Shown here piece by piece: positions 1 through 7,109 of a stretch of DNA of 46,277 nt. Under the pieces are notes generated by a model. It was not told the DNA's origin. It did no database searches and saw only the letters and a list, made by a program, of their open reading frames with translations. The stretch is from contig JAFTVM010000035.1 in assembly GCA_017465745.1 (NCBI GenBank), positions 1-46,277 on the forward strand, read 5' to 3'. Every line of letters starts with the position of its first letter. Position 1 is the stretch's first letter. The stretch comes from Oscillospiraceae bacterium (GTDB lineage: Bacteria > Bacillota > Clostridia > Oscillospirales > Oscillospiraceae). Both the position numbers and the translations under genes were made by a program.

Positions 1-32
1 AGAATCGTGGATCTCAAATAAGAATGTTTGAA

Positions 33-72
33 ACCGCCTCCTTTTGGGTAAGATGACCCCAAAGGAGGCGGT
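33..72 (+). promoter_or_regulatory. Hairpin that contains the ribosome binding site of the next gene
   Basis: Positions 33-44 (ACCGCCTCCTTT) are exactly complementary to 61-72, giving a 12-bp stem that can extend over a few more G-C pairs towards the loop. The 3' arm contains GGAGG (64-68), the only Shine-Dalgarno sequence for the ATG at 78. The sequence just after the stem is ATTTTATG, so it could also be the terminator of an upstream gene that lies outside the window. Seen directly; function inferred. Confidence 0.6.
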
Positions 73-77
73 ATTTT

Positions 78-320
78 ATGGTAAAAGGGATCTCAAAGCA
101 GGTGATCGTGGTGCACAGCCCCGACCGGAAGCTCTTCGAGCAGGCCATTTTCATTCTCCGGGATGACATGGGGGAGGGGGTCACAGAGGAAGCGCTGCTC
201 AAAGAGGCGGAGCGGGTCATCCGTGTTCCCCAGGTACGAAAGAACTGGCAAGCGCCCTTGTGGGCCGCCGGCGGCGCGCTGGCCACCGGGGCGTTGTGGC
301 TGCTGACGGCACTGTTGTGA
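78..320 (+). CDS. Small conserved-looking membrane-anchored protein
   Basis: An 80-residue protein that I recognise only as a small hypothetical type found in Clostridia. The first 55 residues are soluble and charged (a VIVVHSPD beta-strand segment, then an acidic helix). The last 25 are a hydrophobic, Ala/Leu-rich helix (about 57-80), which predicts a tail-anchored protein with a cytoplasmic N-terminus. The ATG at 78 has GGAGG ten bases upstream, inside a strong hairpin. The codon pattern matches the neighbouring genes, which supports a real gene. A separate promoter follows its stop codon, so it is not clearly co-transcribed with dusB. Function unknown. Confidence 0.7.
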   Translation: MVKGISKQVIVVHSPDRKLFEQAIFILRDDMGEGVTEEALLKEAERVIRVPQVRKNWQAPLWAAGGALATGALWLLTALL

Positions 321-321
321 C

Positions 322-350
322 TTGCGCACTTAGAAGAATCGTGATATAAT
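322..350 (+). promoter_or_regulatory. Sigma-A promoter of dusB
   Basis: TTGCGC (322-327), a 17-base spacer and TATAAT (345-350). The -10 is extended by TGA directly upstream. Start of dusB is 30 bases downstream. Confidence 0.75.
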
Positions 351-380
351 AAACCGAATCGAAAGAAAGAGAGACACGCT

Positions 381-1346
381 ATGCGAATCGGTAATCTGGA
401 AATTGAAAATCCCCTGATCCTGGGACCCATGGCCGGCGTCACGGACTGGGCGTTCCGCACCGTCTGCGCCCGGCTGGGCGCCAACATCACGGTGACGGAA
501 ATGGTGTCCTCCCGGGCCCTGGTCTACAAGGATCAGAAGAGCGCCCGGCTGCTGCGGAAGAATGAAGGATCCCTCTGCGGCGCCCAGATCTTCGGCAATG
601 ATCCTGCCATCATGGCGGAGGCGGCGGGGCTGGCCCTGGATATTTCCGGCTGTGATTTCCTGGACATCAACATGGGCTGTCCCATGCCGAAAATTGCCAA
701 TTCCGGCGACGGCTGTGGCCTGATGCGTACCCCGGAGCTGGCGGAACAGATCGTGCGGGAAGTGGTGAAGGCCGTGGATGTGCCTGTCACCGTCAAGTGC
801 CGCCTGGGCTGGGACAAGGGGAGCATCAATGTTCTGGACTTTACCAAACGCATGGAGCAGGCGGGTGCCGCCATGGTCACCGTCCACGGCAGAACCCGGG
901 CCATGCTGTATACCGGCGTGGCCGACTGGGACACCATCCGCAAGGTCAAGGAGCAGCTTTCCATTCCCGTCATCGCCAACGGCGATATCGTGGGCGCGGA
1001 ATCTGCCCGGCGGTGCCTGAAATGGACAGGGGCTGACGGCCTGATGATCGGCCGGGCCACCTTCGGTGATCCCTGGATCTTTGCCGAGGTGGCGGCGGAA
1101 ATGGCGGGGAAGGAAATTCCTGAACGCCCCTGCCTTGCTGACCGCATCGATGTGGCGGTGGAGCAGTTTAAGCTGGCTGAAGCCGACCACGGCGAGAAGA
1201 TCGCCTGCCTGGAGGCGCGGAAGCACTTTGCCTGGTACCTGCGGGGTGTCCGCAATGCCAGCTACTACAAAAAGGAGATCGCCTCCCTGACCACCATGGA
1301 GGATATCTACCGGGTGGCCAAGGATGTTGTGCGGGATCTGAAGTAA
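381..1346 (+). CDS. dusB: tRNA-dihydrouridine synthase (DusB family)
   Basis: A 321-residue FMN-dependent enzyme that reduces uridines of tRNA to dihydrouridine, using NADPH. The N-terminus carries the family signature NPLILGPMAGVTD (about residues 10-22). The active-site region DINMGCPMPK (about 95-104) contains the presumed catalytic cysteine, HGRTR lies near 173, and the phosphate-binding end of the TIM barrel reads NGDI...GADGLMIGRA (about 199-230). A C-terminal helical RNA-binding domain follows. Length is normal for the family. It has its own promoter and ends in a strong terminator, so it appears monocistronic. The spacing before ATG 381 carries only a purine-rich stretch, not a strong SD. 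DusB is the usual Firmicutes form, but the exact tRNA position modified is inferred. Confidence 0.93.
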   Translation: MRIGNLEIENPLILGPMAGVTDWAFRTVCARLGANITVTEMVSSRALVYKDQKSARLLRKNEGSLCGAQIFGNDPAIMAEAAGLALDISGCDFLDINMGCPMPKIANSGDGCGLMRTPELAEQIVREVVKAVDVPVTVKCRLGWDKGSINVLDFTKRMEQAGAAMVTVHGRTRAMLYTGVADWDTIRKVKEQLSIPVIANGDIVGAESARRCLKWTGADGLMIGRATFGDPWIFAEVAAEMAGKEIPERPCLADRIDVAVEQFKLAEADHGEKIACLEARKHFAWYLRGVRNASYYKKEIASLTTMEDIYRVAKDVVRDLK

Positions 1347-1351
1347 TGAAT

Positions 1352-1424
1352 GTATGGGCGACCGCAAGCGTTGCCCATACAGATAAAAACGAAAGCGTGC
1401 TGTTGTTTGCAACAGCACGCTTTT
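1352..1424 (+). terminator. Bidirectional intrinsic terminator after dusB
   Basis: Two hairpins in tandem. The first is a 10-bp stem at 1352-1361/1371-1380 with no T tract. The second is a perfect 14-bp stem, 1392-1405/1410-1423, with a 4-base loop; it has a T run on the plus strand and an A run before it, so it can serve dusB and the convergent gene at 1456-2139. Confidence 0.88.
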
Positions 1425-1455
1425 AGTATTTTGACGAATTTTTCGAATTATCATT

Positions 1456-2139
1456 TTAATCGATACGGCTGAAGCAGAATGTGATTCCTTCGTCGACGCA
1501 AATGAAAAGAAGGTTGTTTGTTTCAAGACGCATTGAATAGGGCCCGAATTCCTTATAAGTTCCATATTTATCGGTCCCTAAGTACAGACTTTTTCCGTCG
1601 AAAACGGTATTGTAATTTCCATAATTGTCTTCATCAATTTGAAAGGTACCGTCGGAATAAAAGCTTATGGAATCTCCTTCCAAGTTATAGTAACCAGAAG
1701 AGAAATAGAAACTCTCGAAGTGAGGCGTTAATAACTGCCATGTACCGATGATGGAAGGCGTAACAGAAGGATCCACAACTAGTTTGTGTATCCATTCTTC
1801 TCCGTCAAGATACAAGATGTTATCGGAAACATGGAAGATGTGTGTTTCGCTCGTATTTTCATCGGGATCATTTCCCCAATAACTTAACCATTCATCTGCA
1901 TAAGTAAGGGTAATTGTATCACCGCTAATCTCGTAGGTACGAATGAGAAGTTTGCCTTCTGGGGCAGAATCCAAGGCGATGTGGATTGTATTGTCTTCGC
2001 CGATGTAAAAAATATTGCAGGTAGAGGGATCAAACCAAGTTCCTGTTAACTCGTTTGAAGTGGATGTGGAGGTGTGGGAATGCCAGAGAGTGCCTACTAA
2101 TACTAAGGCCACTATCACGATAAGGAATTTGTGTTTCAT
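1456..2139 (-). CDS. Secreted or membrane-anchored protein with two lipocalin-like repeats, low GC
   Basis: A 227-residue protein of unknown function. Residues 1-20 are a signal sequence or anchor (KHKFLIVIVALVLVGTL); no lipobox cysteine is present. The mature part appears to contain two copies of a lipocalin-like unit. Each begins with a GTW motif (LTGTW near residue 31, IIGTW near 134) and each contains a DTITLTY/DSISFYS-type strand. Base composition is visibly more AT-rich than the flanking dusB and trmO, and so is the adjacent regulator, suggesting recent acquisition of both as one cassette. It has a near-perfect sigma-A promoter (2178-2206) overlapped by twin palindromes, so it is probably repressed by the divergent XRE protein. 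Start ATG at 2139 has GGGAG upstream. Confidence 0.75.
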   Translation of the reverse strand: MKHKFLIVIVALVLVGTLWHSHTSTSTSNELTGTWFDPSTCNIFYIGEDNTIHIALDSAPEGKLLIRTYEISGDTITLTYADEWLSYWGNDPDENTSETHIFHVSDNILYLDGEEWIHKLVVDPSVTPSIIGTWQLLTPHFESFYFSSGYYNLEGDSISFYSDGTFQIDEDNYGNYNTVFDGKSLYLGTDKYGTYKEFGPYSMRLETNNLLFICVDEGITFCFSRID

Positions 2140-2177
2140 TTCAAATCACTCCCTTTGTATGATGCATCGATAATGGG

Positions 2178-2206
2178 ATTATACTCAAATATTGAGTAAA
2201 TGTCAA
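2178..2206 (-). promoter_or_regulatory. Sigma-A promoter of the 1456-2139 gene
   Basis: Read on the minus strand: TTGACA (2201-2206), exactly 17 bases, TATAAT (2178-2183). Both hexamers are perfect. One operator palindrome occupies the spacer and another lies just upstream of the -35. Confidence 0.9.
2182..2198. promoter_or_regulatory. Operator 1 (TACTCA-N5-TGAGTA)
   Basis: A 17-bp inverted repeat whose arms extend to 7 bp (TACTCAA/TTGAGTA). It lies between the -35 and -10 of the minus-strand promoter, where a bound protein would block RNA polymerase. The adjacent XRE protein is the obvious candidate. Confidence 0.8.
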
Positions 2207-2223
2207 TACTCAAAAAATGAGTA
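2207..2223. promoter_or_regulatory. Operator 2 (TACTCA-N5-TGAGTA)
   Basis: A second copy with identical 6-bp half-sites and the same N5 spacing. Its centre lies 25 bp from that of operator 1. It sits directly upstream of a TATGAT sequence (2227-2232) that could be the -10 of the XRE gene, so it probably gives autoregulation. Confidence 0.8.
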
Positions 2224-2261
2224 TGCTATGATACCTCCAGATCATAGCAGGAGGAGATATG

Positions 2262-2483
2262 ATGGCAGATTATCGGATACGGTTACGGGATGTGCGAGAG
2301 GATCGGGATTTGACCCAAGCAGAAGTTGGAAAACTGTTGAATAAATCCCAGCAAGGTTATAATCATATCGAAGCCGGGCGAGCAGAATTGAAAATCGATG
2401 ATTTAGTGACGTTGTGCAAGTTCTATGATCTCTCTGCTGATTACATCATTGGATTAACAAACAAGGCTAAATCCTATAAATAA
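2262..2483 (+). CDS. XRE-family HTH regulator
   Basis: A 73-residue Cro/cI-type repressor made of little more than one helix-turn-helix domain. It reads RLRDVREDRDLTQAEVGKLL, then a recognition helix near SQQGYNHIEAG, then a short helical tail (LSADYIIGLTN). Two adjacent ATGs exist. The one at 2262 has seven bases to AGGAGG and the one at 2259 only four, so 2262 is preferred. It is divergent from the secreted-protein gene 1456-2139, and the intergenic region holds two identical palindromes that fit a dimeric XRE protein. It shares the low GC of that gene. A terminator follows immediately. The inducing signal is unknown. Confidence 0.88.
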   Translation: MADYRIRLRDVREDRDLTQAEVGKLLNKSQQGYNHIEAGRAELKIDDLVTLCKFYDLSADYIIGLTNKAKSYK

Positions 2484-2529
2484 AAGACGAAGAACAAACA
2501 ACCCTCTGGTGTAGTTCTTCGTCTTTTTT
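2482..2529. terminator. Bidirectional terminator
   Basis: A perfect 14-bp stem (2482-2495/2514-2527) with an 18-base loop, followed by T run on plus and TTTTATTTA on minus. It closes the XRE gene and, on the minus strand, the znu-trmO operon. Confidence 0.85.
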
Positions 2530-2606
2530 ATATGGAGGGGATTGCCACGACAGTGGTTGTCGCTACCTGGCTGCACCGCATGCGACAGAGTGATAAACTA
2601 CAATTT

Positions 2607-3293
2607 TTATGCCTTACTCACTTCCACTACAGTCAGAACACCTTCGGCCACCTGAAACCGAATATCGAATCCGGCGAAGGTCAGGCCGTAGATGCGGTCG
2701 GGCTTGCGTTGATAGGAGGGGCGGGGGTCGTGGCTCAGGACCGCCACAGCGGCGTCCCGTTTATCCGCAGGCAGCTTTGCCAGCAGTTCGTCGGGGAATT
2801 CCACGGTCAGGATGAAATCTCCCGCCGTGTCGGTGAAGCCGCCCTTTGCCTCCGGGTGGGCATCGCCGTAGGCGATGTAGGGCTTGATATCAAAGATGGG
2901 GGTCCCATCCATCAGATCCGCGCCGCCCACATGCAGCACGGTACCGTATTTTTCCGTGTGCTCCACACCAAGAAGCTTCACGCTGCTCAGGCCCAGATTG
3001 TTGGGCCGGAAGGGGGAGCGGGTGGCGAAGACGCCGATTCTCGTGTTGCCGCCCAGGCGGGGCGGGCGCACCGTGGGATTCCAGCCGGTGCGGACGGCTT
3101 CGGAAAACTGCCAGATGATCCACAGGTGGGAGAAATCCTCGATGCCCCGCAGAGCGTCGGGATTCCGGAATTCCGGCTCGAAGACGATGGTGGAGCGCAG
3201 CTGCTCCACCAGGCCGCTCTGGCGGGGGATGCCGAATTTGGTGGCGAAATCGGAATGCATCCGGGCGATGACCTGAATATTCACATTTTCCAT
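2607..3293 (-). CDS. trmO: tRNA (N6-threonylcarbamoyladenosine-37)-N6-methyltransferase, TrmO/TsaA family
   Basis: A 228-residue member of the TsaA/YaeB/TrmO family, which uses S-adenosylmethionine to N6-methylate t6A37 in tRNA-Thr in E. coli. Family motifs seen: FGIPRQSGL near residue 20, the core GIEDFSHLWIIWQF (about 50-63), and TRIGVFATRSPFRPNNLGLS (about 84-103), followed by GADLMDGTPIFDIKPY. The C-terminal domain carries the DPRPSYQ motif. It is the last gene of the znu operon: its start overlaps the znuB stop by one base (TAATG), so the two are likely translationally coupled. A role in zinc homeostasis is not implied by the family; the linkage may simply be shared transcription. Confidence 0.9.
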   Translation of the reverse strand: MENVNIQVIARMHSDFATKFGIPRQSGLVEQLRSTIVFEPEFRNPDALRGIEDFSHLWIIWQFSEAVRTGWNPTVRPPRLGGNTRIGVFATRSPFRPNNLGLSSVKLLGVEHTEKYGTVLHVGGADLMDGTPIFDIKPYIAYGDAHPEAKGGFTDTAGDFILTVEFPDELLAKLPADKRDAAVAVLSHDPRPSYQRKPDRIYGLTFAGFDIRFQVAEGVLTVVEVSKA

Positions 3294-4132
3294 TATCCAT
3301 TCACCTTTCTGAATCCGAAGGTCACGGCGAAGACCAGCGCCAGGGCCAGGGAAATGGCTGCGCCGGCGGAGCAGCCCCAGTAGTAGGACACCGTCAGGCC
3401 CGTCAGACCTGCACCCAGGGCGAAGAGGACGGAGAAGAAATGGTACTGCCGCAGATTCTTTGCCACGTTCCGGGCGGAGGCGGCGGGGAGCACCAGCAGG
3501 CTGTTCAGGATCAGCAGACCCACGCTGGAAATGGACAGGGTCACCACCACGGCGATGGCCACGGTGAAGATGGTCTGGCTCATACCAACGGGAATGCCCC
3601 GGGAGGAAGCGAGAGCCGGATGGATAGCGGTCAGGGCCATGCGGTTGGAGTACAGCACCCAGAACACCACCACGGCGATGAGCACCAGGGCCAGCATGCC
3701 GATGTCGCCGGGGGTCACGGAGAGGATATCACCGATGAGGTACTTGTTGTACTTGGTAAAGCTGCCGCCGCCCAGGGTGGCGATGAAGATGCCCAGGGCC
3801 ACGGCGGTGCTGGAGAAGACGCCGATGAGGGTGTCCGCCGCCTGGTTGGAGCGGGAGCGGACATAGCTGAACAGCAGCGCGAAGAAGACGCTGAACAGCA
3901 CTGCCACCCAGGTGGGGGCAGCCACGCCGCAGATGCAGCCGATGGCGATGCCCGTAAAGGCGGAGTGGCCCAGGGCATCGGAAAAGAAGCTCATCCGGCC
4001 CGTGACGATCATGGTGGACAGCAAGCCGAACAGGGGCGCCATGAGGAGGATCGCCAGCAGGGCATTTTTCATGAAGTCCCACCGGAGCATCTCGATGGGC
4101 AGAAATTCACAGATTGTGTACCAAATGCTCAT
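3293..4132 (-). CDS. znuB: Zinc/manganese ABC transporter permease
   Basis: A 279-residue integral membrane protein of the ABC-3 family with about seven to eight hydrophobic segments. Recognisable parts are GHSAFTGIAIGCICG (about 75-89) and the C-terminal GLLILNSLLVLPAASARNVAKNL segment (around residues 206-228), which is typical of ZnuB/MntB/AdcB permeases. It overlaps the upstream znuC by four bases (ATGA) and the downstream trmO by one. With ZnuA and ZnuC it forms a complete high-affinity uptake system. Zinc rather than manganese is inferred from the His-rich loop of the partner binding protein. Confidence 0.9.
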   Translation of the reverse strand: MSIWYTICEFLPIEMLRWDFMKNALLAILLMAPLFGLLSTMIVTGRMSFFSDALGHSAFTGIAIGCICGVAAPTWVAVLFSVFFALLFSYVRSRSNQAADTLIGVFSSTAVALGIFIATLGGGSFTKYNKYLIGDILSVTPGDIGMLALVLIAVVVFWVLYSNRMALTAIHPALASSRGIPVGMSQTIFTVAIAVVVTLSISSVGLLILNSLLVLPAASARNVAKNLRQYHFFSVLFALGAGLTGLTVSYYWGCSAGAAISLALALVFAVTFGFRKVNG

Positions 4133-4884
4133 GCCTTGCCTCCTTTCGTGCGGAAGACCCGTGCAAATTCCGAGGAATCCAGCACCTCAGCAGGGGTACC
4201 CTTGCACAGCACCGCGTGGTCGATGAGGACGACTTTATCTGCGTACCGGGGCAGCATGCCGAAATCGTGGGTGGTCATCAGGATGGACAGGTCGTAGCGG
4301 TGGCGGATCTCGTCCAGCATGTCCATCAGGCCTGTCTGACCCTCCACGTCCACGCCGGACAGGGGCTCGTCCAGGATCAGGATATTGGGCAGAGGCTCCA
4401 GGGCCAGGGCCAGCAGCACCCGCTGCAGTTCGCCGCCGGAGAGGGCGCCCACCCGCTTGTCGATGAGATCCTCTCCGTGGACACGCTCCAGGCACTCCAT
4501 GACCTTATCCCGCATGGCGGCGGACAGGCCCAGGAAAGCGGGCCGTTTGCTCATGCAGCAGGCGAAGAGGTCGGCAACGCTGACGGGATCGCCGGGATCA
4601 AAGGAGGGACTCTGGGGCACATAGCCGATGCGGGGGGGCTTGCGGTGGCGCATGCCGGGGGCGGAGAAGGCGATGACGCCGTCGTATTCCCGCTGGCCCA
4701 GGATGGCTTTCAGCAGCGTGGACTTGCCTGCGCCGTTGGGGCCGATGAGGGCCACCATCTGGCCGCAGTGGATGTGCAGGTTTACGTCCTTCAGAATTTT
4801 ATCGCTGCCGATCTTTACGGACAGATCCTGCACCCGCAGGCAGCAGGAATCGCCGCAGGAACGGCCGTGGATCCCTTTTCTCAT
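4129..4884 (-). CDS. znuC: Zinc ABC transporter ATP-binding protein
   Basis: A 251-residue ABC ATPase. Walker A is GPNGAGKST (about 49-57), the signature is LSGGELQ (about 150), Walker B is ILILDEPLSGVD, and the H-loop reads MTTHD. The N-terminal extension (RKGIHGRSCGDSCC) is unusual and Cys-rich, before the normal domain begins at CLRVQDLSVKI; translation could instead begin later, but the four-base overlap with znuA supports the start at 4884. It energises ZnuB. Confidence 0.92.
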   Translation of the reverse strand: MRKGIHGRSCGDSCCLRVQDLSVKIGSDKILKDVNLHIHCGQMVALIGPNGAGKSTLLKAILGQREYDGVIAFSAPGMRHRKPPRIGYVPQSPSFDPGDPVSVADLFACCMSKRPAFLGLSAAMRDKVMECLERVHGEDLIDKRVGALSGGELQRVLLALALEPLPNILILDEPLSGVDVEGQTGLMDMLDEIRHRYDLSILMTTHDFGMLPRYADKVVLIDHAVLCKGTPAEVLDSSEFARVFRTKGGKA

Positions 4885-5780
4885 TCCAGTGCCTCCTTTA
4901 ATGTGTCAATGTTGCAGAGCATGGCTTCGAAATAGCTGTCGCCGCCCATGGCCATGTCCAGGGCGAAGGATTTGATGCCGGTCTCCCGGGCGATGATGCC
5001 GGCGGCGGAAACGGAGCCGTTGGTTTCGGTGAAAATGGCGGGCAGATCGTGGTGCTCCACCTCTTCGATGAGCGCAATAAGCTCTGCGGCGGAAGCCTCG
5101 CTGCCGGATTCCTCCTCCACAGCCCGGATGATGTGCAGGCCATAGCAGTCTGCCAGGTAGGCGAAGCCGTCATGGAAGGTGATCAGATCCCGGCAGGACA
5201 GCTCCTCCAGCGCCCGCTGGCCATAGACCTGGAGCGCGTCCAGATCAGCGGTGAGCACGGCCAGATTTTCGGCAAAGAGGGTCTCATACTGGGGATACTT
5301 TGCGGAAAGGCCGTCGCAGATGTTCCGCGCCATGATTTTCGCGTTCTCCGGGGAGAGCCAGATGTGGGGGTCCTCCTCGTGGTGGTGGCCCTCGTGGGAT
5401 CCTTCCTCATGCTCATGGTCGTGATCGTGGTGGTGTTCCTCCGGCTCTATGAGGGGGATATCCTTGGATGCGTCGATGGCGGGCTTGTCCACCAGAACGT
5501 CCTCCATGAATTCCTCCAGCCCCGCGCCGCTGATGACGATAATCTCGGCGGCTTCGATGGCTTTGACCTGGGACACATTCAGGGAGTAGTCATGCAGGCA
5601 CGATACGCTCTCCGTCACCAGCCGGGTGGCAGAGATGGTGGTGCCTTCCAGGATGCGGCAGGTGAATTCATAGACCGGCAAAGTGGTGGCAGCCACCTGG
5701 GCCGGGGGAGAAGAAGCGGCACAGCCTGCCAGGGAAAGCCCCAGCAGCGCAGCCGCGAAAAAACTTCGGATTCGTTTCAT
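4881..5780 (-). CDS. znuA: Zinc-binding lipoprotein of ABC transporter
   Basis: A 299-residue cluster A-I metal-binding protein. A signal peptide with lipobox LAGC predicts lipidation at Cys20. The central flexible loop is very rich in His, Asp and Glu (about residues 115-138), the hallmark of zinc-specific ZnuA/AdcA proteins. Other likely metal ligands are the His in LHDYSLN, in DPHIWLSPENA and in FHDGFAYLAD. First gene of the operon znuA-znuC-znuB-trmO; GAGGT lies seven bases before its ATG. A TTGACA occurs upstream but I see no convincing -10 or Zur palindrome. Loaded zinc is handed to ZnuB. Confidence 0.93.
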   Translation of the reverse strand: MKRIRSFFAAALLGLSLAGCAASSPPAQVAATTLPVYEFTCRILEGTTISATRLVTESVSCLHDYSLNVSQVKAIEAAEIIVISGAGLEEFMEDVLVDKPAIDASKDIPLIEPEEHHHDHDHEHEEGSHEGHHHEEDPHIWLSPENAKIMARNICDGLSAKYPQYETLFAENLAVLTADLDALQVYGQRALEELSCRDLITFHDGFAYLADCYGLHIIRAVEEESGSEASAAELIALIEEVEHHDLPAIFTETNGSVSAAGIIARETGIKSFALDMAMGGDSYFEAMLCNIDTLKEALE

Positions 5781-5846
5781 TTTAGTACCTCAGCACATAA
5801 TTTCCTATCCTAATAGTATCACGGCTGTCAAGCAACGGGAAATAAA

Positions 5847-5872
5847 AAGAGTCCGCCGAATGGCGGACTCTT
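5847..5872 (-). terminator. Terminator after the 5888 gene
   Basis: A perfect 11-bp stem with a 4-base loop; read on the minus strand it is followed by TTTTTATTT. It separates the small gene 5888-6118 from znuA. Confidence 0.85.
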
Positions 5873-5887
5873 CGTTTATGTATGGGC

Positions 5888-6118
5888 TTAGTGGTTCTCC
5901 ATCCAGTCCTTGACCTTGGTCTTGGCCAGGCGCAGAATATCCTCTTCGGGGTAGGGAGAAGCCTCGCCGCCGCCGACATGCAGGAAGTACAGGCCGCCGG
6001 GGGTCTGGTACAGATCCTCCTCGTAACCGGCGGGATCGCCCAGGTAGCCGACGATGTGCTGCTTGATCAGGGTAGCAGTCTCGGTGTCGTACTCACGCTT
6101 GCAGATGATCTTCTTCAT
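5888..6118 (-). CDS. Small conserved hypothetical protein (KREYDTETA type)
   Basis: A 76-residue soluble protein. It begins MKKIICKREYDTETATLI and has the central stretch GYEEDLYQTPGGLYFLHVGGGEAS, with a C-terminal helix. I recognise this as a widespread but uncharacterised Firmicutes small-protein family, often met in genomes and phage-like elements. The start at 6118 is chosen because AAGGAGG lies eight bases upstream and the family begins at this Met; an in-frame upstream extension exists but has no SD. It is monocistronic, with its own promoter and terminator. The 5' UTR carries a 7-bp inverted repeat. Function unknown. Confidence 0.82.
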   Translation of the reverse strand: MKKIICKREYDTETATLIKQHIVGYLGDPAGYEEDLYQTPGGLYFLHVGGGEASPYPEEDILRLAKTKVKDWMENH

Positions 6119-6150
6119 GGAATGAACCTCCTTTCGGTTCGAATGATAGT

Positions 6151-6168
6151 CGTTTCCGCGTGGAAACG
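6151..6168. promoter_or_regulatory. Palindrome in the 5' UTR of the 5888 gene
   Basis: CGTTTCC-N4-GGAAACG. It partly overlaps TGGAAACGTTTTAA (6161-6174), which matches a catabolite-responsive element consensus at about 12 of 14 positions. It lies just downstream of the predicted start site, so it could be a roadblock operator or an mRNA hairpin. Confidence 0.4.
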
Positions 6169-6184
6169 TTTTAAGCACGGTGCT

Positions 6185-6212
6185 ATTATACACCCGTTTG
6201 TCCAGAAATCAA
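6185..6212 (-). promoter_or_regulatory. Sigma-A promoter of the 5888 gene
   Basis: Minus strand: TTGATT (6207-6212), 16 bases, TATAAT (6185-6190). Confidence 0.7.
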
Positions 6213-6328
6213 GGAAAAAATCGGAAAATTCATAACAAATCCATTATTTTTGGACGATGAACTGATTTTGACGGTCAAAAAACGGGGGAGATGCCGTCAA
6301 AGTGCACAAAACGAATGGAAAGAATTGG

Positions 6329-7009
6329 TTAGTCTGCCTGATGGAAGGTTCCGTCGGCACAGCAAACGGCGGTTTCTTCGGGCAGATCCTGGGGGTAAAG
6401 GGCCTTCCATTCATCAATGGTGCCGTCGTAGAAAATGAAGGCCAGGCTGTCACATTCGCAGAAGGCATCCTGCCCGATGAACGCCACGGTGGCGGGGATG
6501 TGGATAGCTTCCAGTGCGTCACAGTCGTAGAAGGCATCATCGCCGATGCGGACAACGTTCGCCGGCAGATCCATGCCCCGGAGGGAAACGCAGTTGAGAA
6601 AGGCGCCGTCCTGGATCTGTTCTACCGTGCCGGGAAGATAAACGGCGGTCACATCCAGAAAATTGGAGAAGCCGTAGGAGGCGATGGCAGTGACGGTTTC
6701 GCCGTCGACGGTTTCAGGAACGGTGACTTCGGTCTCACCCGTGAAGCTTATCATATTGCCGGATACAGCCCCGTCGCGGATGAAGAAATCCACGCCGTAT
6801 TCAAAATTCATCTGGGGGGTCTCCGGGGGATCGGCCATCAGCTTGCCGCCGGTGGCGAAGAAGATGACGATGCCGATGATGGACATGGCCAGTATGATCA
6901 GAAGGGGGACCCGGTGGGTGCCCTTCTTTTCTATGGTAAGGGGCGCGCCGCAGGCACCGCAGAAACGGCAGCCCTCGTCGAAGATCGCGCCGCAGTTGGG
7001 ACAAGTCAT
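6329..7009 (-). CDS. Zinc-ribbon membrane protein with BspA-type leucine-rich repeats
   Basis: A 226-residue protein built of three parts. An N-terminal zinc ribbon (CPNCG...CRFCGACG, residues 3-20), one transmembrane helix (about 35-55), and an outer domain with two to three BspA-like (LRR_5) repeats such as FLDVTAVYLPGTVEQIQDGAF and CDALEAIHIPATVAFIGQDAF. The layout implies a cytoplasmic metal-binding head and an extracytoplasmic LRR domain. The start at 7009 is chosen from GAGGTGAT before the ATG and because the zinc ribbon begins there. It is divergent from the GNAT gene. BspA repeats are known in adhesion proteins, but this one is short; function unknown. Confidence 0.82.
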   Translation of the reverse strand: MTCPNCGAIFDEGCRFCGACGAPLTIEKKGTHRVPLLIILAMSIIGIVIFFATGGKLMADPPETPQMNFEYGVDFFIRDGAVSGNMISFTGETEVTVPETVDGETVTAIASYGFSNFLDVTAVYLPGTVEQIQDGAFLNCVSLRGMDLPANVVRIGDDAFYDCDALEAIHIPATVAFIGQDAFCECDSLAFIFYDGTIDEWKALYPQDLPEETAVCCADGTFHQAD

Positions 7010-7059
7010 GGTGATCACCTCAATTCCTATCATATCACAATGCCGCCCCGGTTGCAACC

Positions 7060-7088
7060 TTGATTCATGGGTCCGGCTGTGGTAATAT
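7060..7088 (+). promoter_or_regulatory. Likely promoter of the GNAT gene
   Basis: TTGATT (7060-7065), 17 bases, TAATAT (7083-7088). A perfect TATAAT at 7090-7095 lies too far from this -35 (24 bases). Either choice leaves a very short leader before the ATG at 7110. Confidence 0.5.
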
Positions 7089-7109
7089 ATATAATGAGGT
7101 GGAATAGGC

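Noticed and set aside
5781-5846. Zur box before znuA
   Set aside because: No clear palindrome of the known Zur type; only a TTGACA without a matching -10.
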